A stretch of 64,000 nucleotides of DNA from the NCBI GenBank assembly GCA_036583965.1, contig JAZBQD010000030.1:88519300-88583299 (forward strand), in the 5' to 3' direction. The translations under genes and the position numbers were made by a program. This document shows positions 61,794 to 64,000 of this stretch, piece by piece. The notes below the pieces were generated by a model. The model had not been told where the DNA came from. It was given only the letters and a program-made list of their open reading frames with translations, and made no database searches. Position 1 is the stretch's first letter. Every line of letters starts with the position of its first letter. Origin of the DNA: Prunella strophiata. Taxonomy: Eukaryota > Chordata > Aves > Passeriformes > Prunellidae.

Positions 61794-62760
61794 TGTTAGG
61801 ACAGAAGGTGGGGGTAACCCATGTTCTTGTTGCTAGATTCCTTGGGGCAAATTAGTGTGAAATGACACTGAATGATCAGTATTTGTAAATAAACAATGTA
61901 GGGTTTATTATAGAACAACTTGGTTGCAAAGGAAAACAGGTATGGAGCTGGTTTGGTGGTTATTATCTATAGTAAGACAAGATTAAAGCATTGCAATGTG
62001 AAAGTGCAACAACATAACCCAAGGACACAGACAAGGGGAAAGAAAGAAAGAGAAAGGAGGAGAGGAGAGGAGGGAGAGGAGAGGAGAGGAGATGATATGC
62101 GCAGGTAGCGATAGGAGAGTATAGAGATGAGATGATAGGCGAGGAGAGGATAGGAGAGTAGAGGAGAGCGAGTGGCGATGAGGATTCTTAGAGAGGACTT
62201 AGAGTCCTTCAGTAAGGGAGAGGAGAGGAGAGGAGAGGACGAGGAGAGGAGAGGAGAGGAGAGGAGAGGAGAGGAGAGGAAGAGGAGAGGAGAGGAGGAG
62301 GAGAGGAGAGGAGGGAGAGGAGAGGGAGGAGAGGAGAGGAGAGGAAGAGGAGAGGAGAGGAGAGGAGAGGAGAGGAGAGGAGAGGAGAGGAGAGGAGAGG
62401 AGAACAAGAGTGTGAGGATCTCACCACCCTAAGCCTCACAACAAGATTTGATTGCTGTACAGTCTTGGTTGAAGTGGTGGTCGAGTGATGAGGGAAGTCC
62501 CGAAGGAGTGGTGGGGAGGAACCGGCGGAACACAAAATCTCTTGGGTTTATATTCACTCTGGTTCAGGTAAATATAAATCAGGTGCCTCCTCAGGACCAG
62601 GGAGCTTCATGTAACACTGTAGATCATGGGACGCTTTGGGAGTCCTCAACACCCTCTAAGACAGCCCAGCTGCCCATCCTAGCAGCACACCTGAGTCAGT
62701 TGTGCCCCGTTATGTCCCACCAGCAGAGATGAACCCGCTCGGGTCACACCAAGTTCCCCA
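61794..62760 (-). mobile_element. Solo LTR with 6-bp target duplication, carrying a pentanucleotide array
   Basis: The 967-bp segment starts TGTTAGGACAG and ends GTTCCCCA on the plus strand (TG...CA). It is flanked by the direct repeat GCATTT at 61788-61793 and 62761-62766, as expected of a 6-bp target duplication, typical of class II (ERVK-like) elements. Read on the minus strand it has a TATAAA box (62552-62547), then the long GA-rich array, then an AATAAA signal (61909-61904) about 110 bp from its 3' end. This is a proper promoter-to-polyadenylation order. The inverted termini are weak beyond TG/CA. There is no internal retroviral sequence next to it, so it is a solo LTR. The family was not identified. 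Confidence 0.7.
62041..62404. repeat. GAGGA-type pentanucleotide array inside the LTR
   Basis: (GAGGA)n-like sequence in two blocks, 62041-62095 and about 62217-62404. They are separated by a degenerate stretch with GATGA, GATAGG and GCGATA interruptions. It produces long Ser/Leu/Pro or Glu/Arg low-complexity shadow ORFs. Its consensus length is probably unreliable. Confidence 0.92.
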
Positions 62761-62766
62761 GCATTT

Positions 62767-64000
62767 CCCAGGGGGAGGAGGGCAAGCCCCACAGCCCAGT
62801 GGTTTGTGCAAGGAAGCACAGCTGAGCATGACAAGGGGCACAATTCTCTCCACAGGATCCAGCTCCCATCTCCCCATCTCCCATCTCAACTCACAGCCCA
62901 TCAGGCAAACGTGTGCCTTATCAGACCAGAGGTTTAGCCATTACCCAACTAAAAATTCATCTACTCCATCTCAACCAAGCACCCTGGCATCTCCACAAAT
63001 GAGGAATGTTTTGAGTCATTGTCTCTGAATAGTTCAGTCTCTCACACATCCTCATTGCTTTCCACATCTTCCAGAGGAGGGAAGCAGAAGGAAAGATGCC
63101 AAGCTTTTGTCCCTGGTACCCACTGAGAGGATAGGTAGGAATGGCTCAGAGCTCCTTCAGGGAAGGTTCGGGCTGTACACTCAGCAGTATTTCCTTACCA
63201 AGAGGGCAGTCCCTGTGACAGGCAGCATTTAGCAGTGATCTGTTGCATCCCCAGGCTGCTTGGACAGAAGCAGTATTTTTCACCAGTGATATCTAAGTTT
63301 CCAACTAAATCAATCCTGCCCGTGCTCGGAAAACATAGCAAAAGTGTAGTGATTAACTACAATTACTGATTGATGAGGAATTTCTTTCTTTTTTCCACAT
63401 CTAGATGTCATGGAGAAATCTAGCACTGCAGGCTAGATACCCTCCCAGTCTTCTGTGTCCCAGGCTCATGCTCTCTTTGACTACAGGTTATACATTCATC
63501 ATTGGGGATTGTGGTTTTCCCACAACTAACAAAAAACAACTGGTTGTTTCCATCCAAGTCTTCAGCTAAGAACATTACTGCTACTCATCCCCCTTGTGCT
63601 TGCATTTTATCTGGTTTTAATTACTCAAAATGCTGACTCCTGCTTTGTTCATTCATGGAAATAGTTGTAAAGTCAACCCAAGGCCAGCTAATAACCTGTT
63701 GTTTTCACATGATCCTGAGCTGTTCATCTCTTTCTGGTTTGCCAGTGCTTTCACTCATCTTACAGTTTTAAGATTAATTTCCAGCTACTGTAGTTAATAG
63801 AATAATTTCCATTGAGAATGGAATGAAACACTTAATTAAATTCCAGATAAACCAGATGTACCCCATTTATTAGGTCTCTTCTCAGACAGACTAAGTAAAC
63901 TTTTTCCATACTATTGCTACCTGTAAGTGATTTGGAGTACTTGGAGGATTTCCTTTCAACCTAGTGAAGAAGTTTTCTCAAAGGAGGTAAAGAAATCCCA
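62767..64000. other. Intergenic upstream of CHAMP1
   Basis: No gene, RNA or repeat is recognised here. Confidence 0.5.

Noticed and set aside
61967..62535. Ser/Leu/Pro or Glu/Arg-rich open frames
   Set aside because: They are translations of the pentanucleotide array inside an LTR.

Overview
The window is vertebrate nuclear DNA, almost certainly from a bird and probably a songbird. The genes have GT-AG introns and CpG-island promoters, the dispersed repeats are mostly 3' ends of CR1 LINEs (the dominant avian LINE family), and there are two solo retroviral LTRs. Nothing prokaryotic is present.

Three protein-coding genes can be supported. (1) The 5' part of a septin of the SEPT6 group, best called SEPTIN10, on the minus strand: three coding exons (4762-4791, 1026-1143, 137-332), with the gene running off the left edge. 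(2) SOWAHC, a single-exon ankyrin-repeat gene on the plus strand (5133-6641), head-to-head with SEPTIN10 across a 341-bp bidirectional CpG-island promoter. (3) CHAMP1, a zinc-finger kinetochore and heterochromatin protein, on the minus strand, with its coding sequence in one exon (49987-52826), a CpG-island promoter near 60.2-60.96 kb and a probable untranslated first exon whose donor lies at 60741. The septin-SOWAH pair is one of four such pairs in vertebrates. SOWAHC-specific sequence points to the SEPTIN10/SOWAHC copy.

Layout: 1-4791 SEPTIN10 5' end (its first intron holds a 578-bp solo LTR with a 5-bp target duplication and a CR1 fragment); 4792-5132 shared promoter; 5133-6641 SOWAHC; about 6.6-9.6 kb its likely 3' UTR; about 9.6-49.2 kb a gene-poor interval with CR1 pieces, microsatellites and two perfect inverted repeats; 49.2-60.9 kb CHAMP1; 61-62.8 kb CR1 copies and a 967-bp solo LTR swollen by a GGAGA-type pentanucleotide array; 62.8-64 kb no recognisable feature.

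The most important caution is that both intact-looking single-exon genes are broken by five single-base insertions (three in SOWAHC, two in CHAMP1), all of +1 sign. Reading across them restores full-length, conserved proteins, so these look like consensus errors in the assembly rather than real pseudogenes. I found no clear new biological system. The most notable points are the uniform +1 frameshifts, the expanded CHAMP1 repeat region, the pentanucleotide-bearing LTR, the divergent septin P-loop region and a minimal upstream ORF on SOWAHC.
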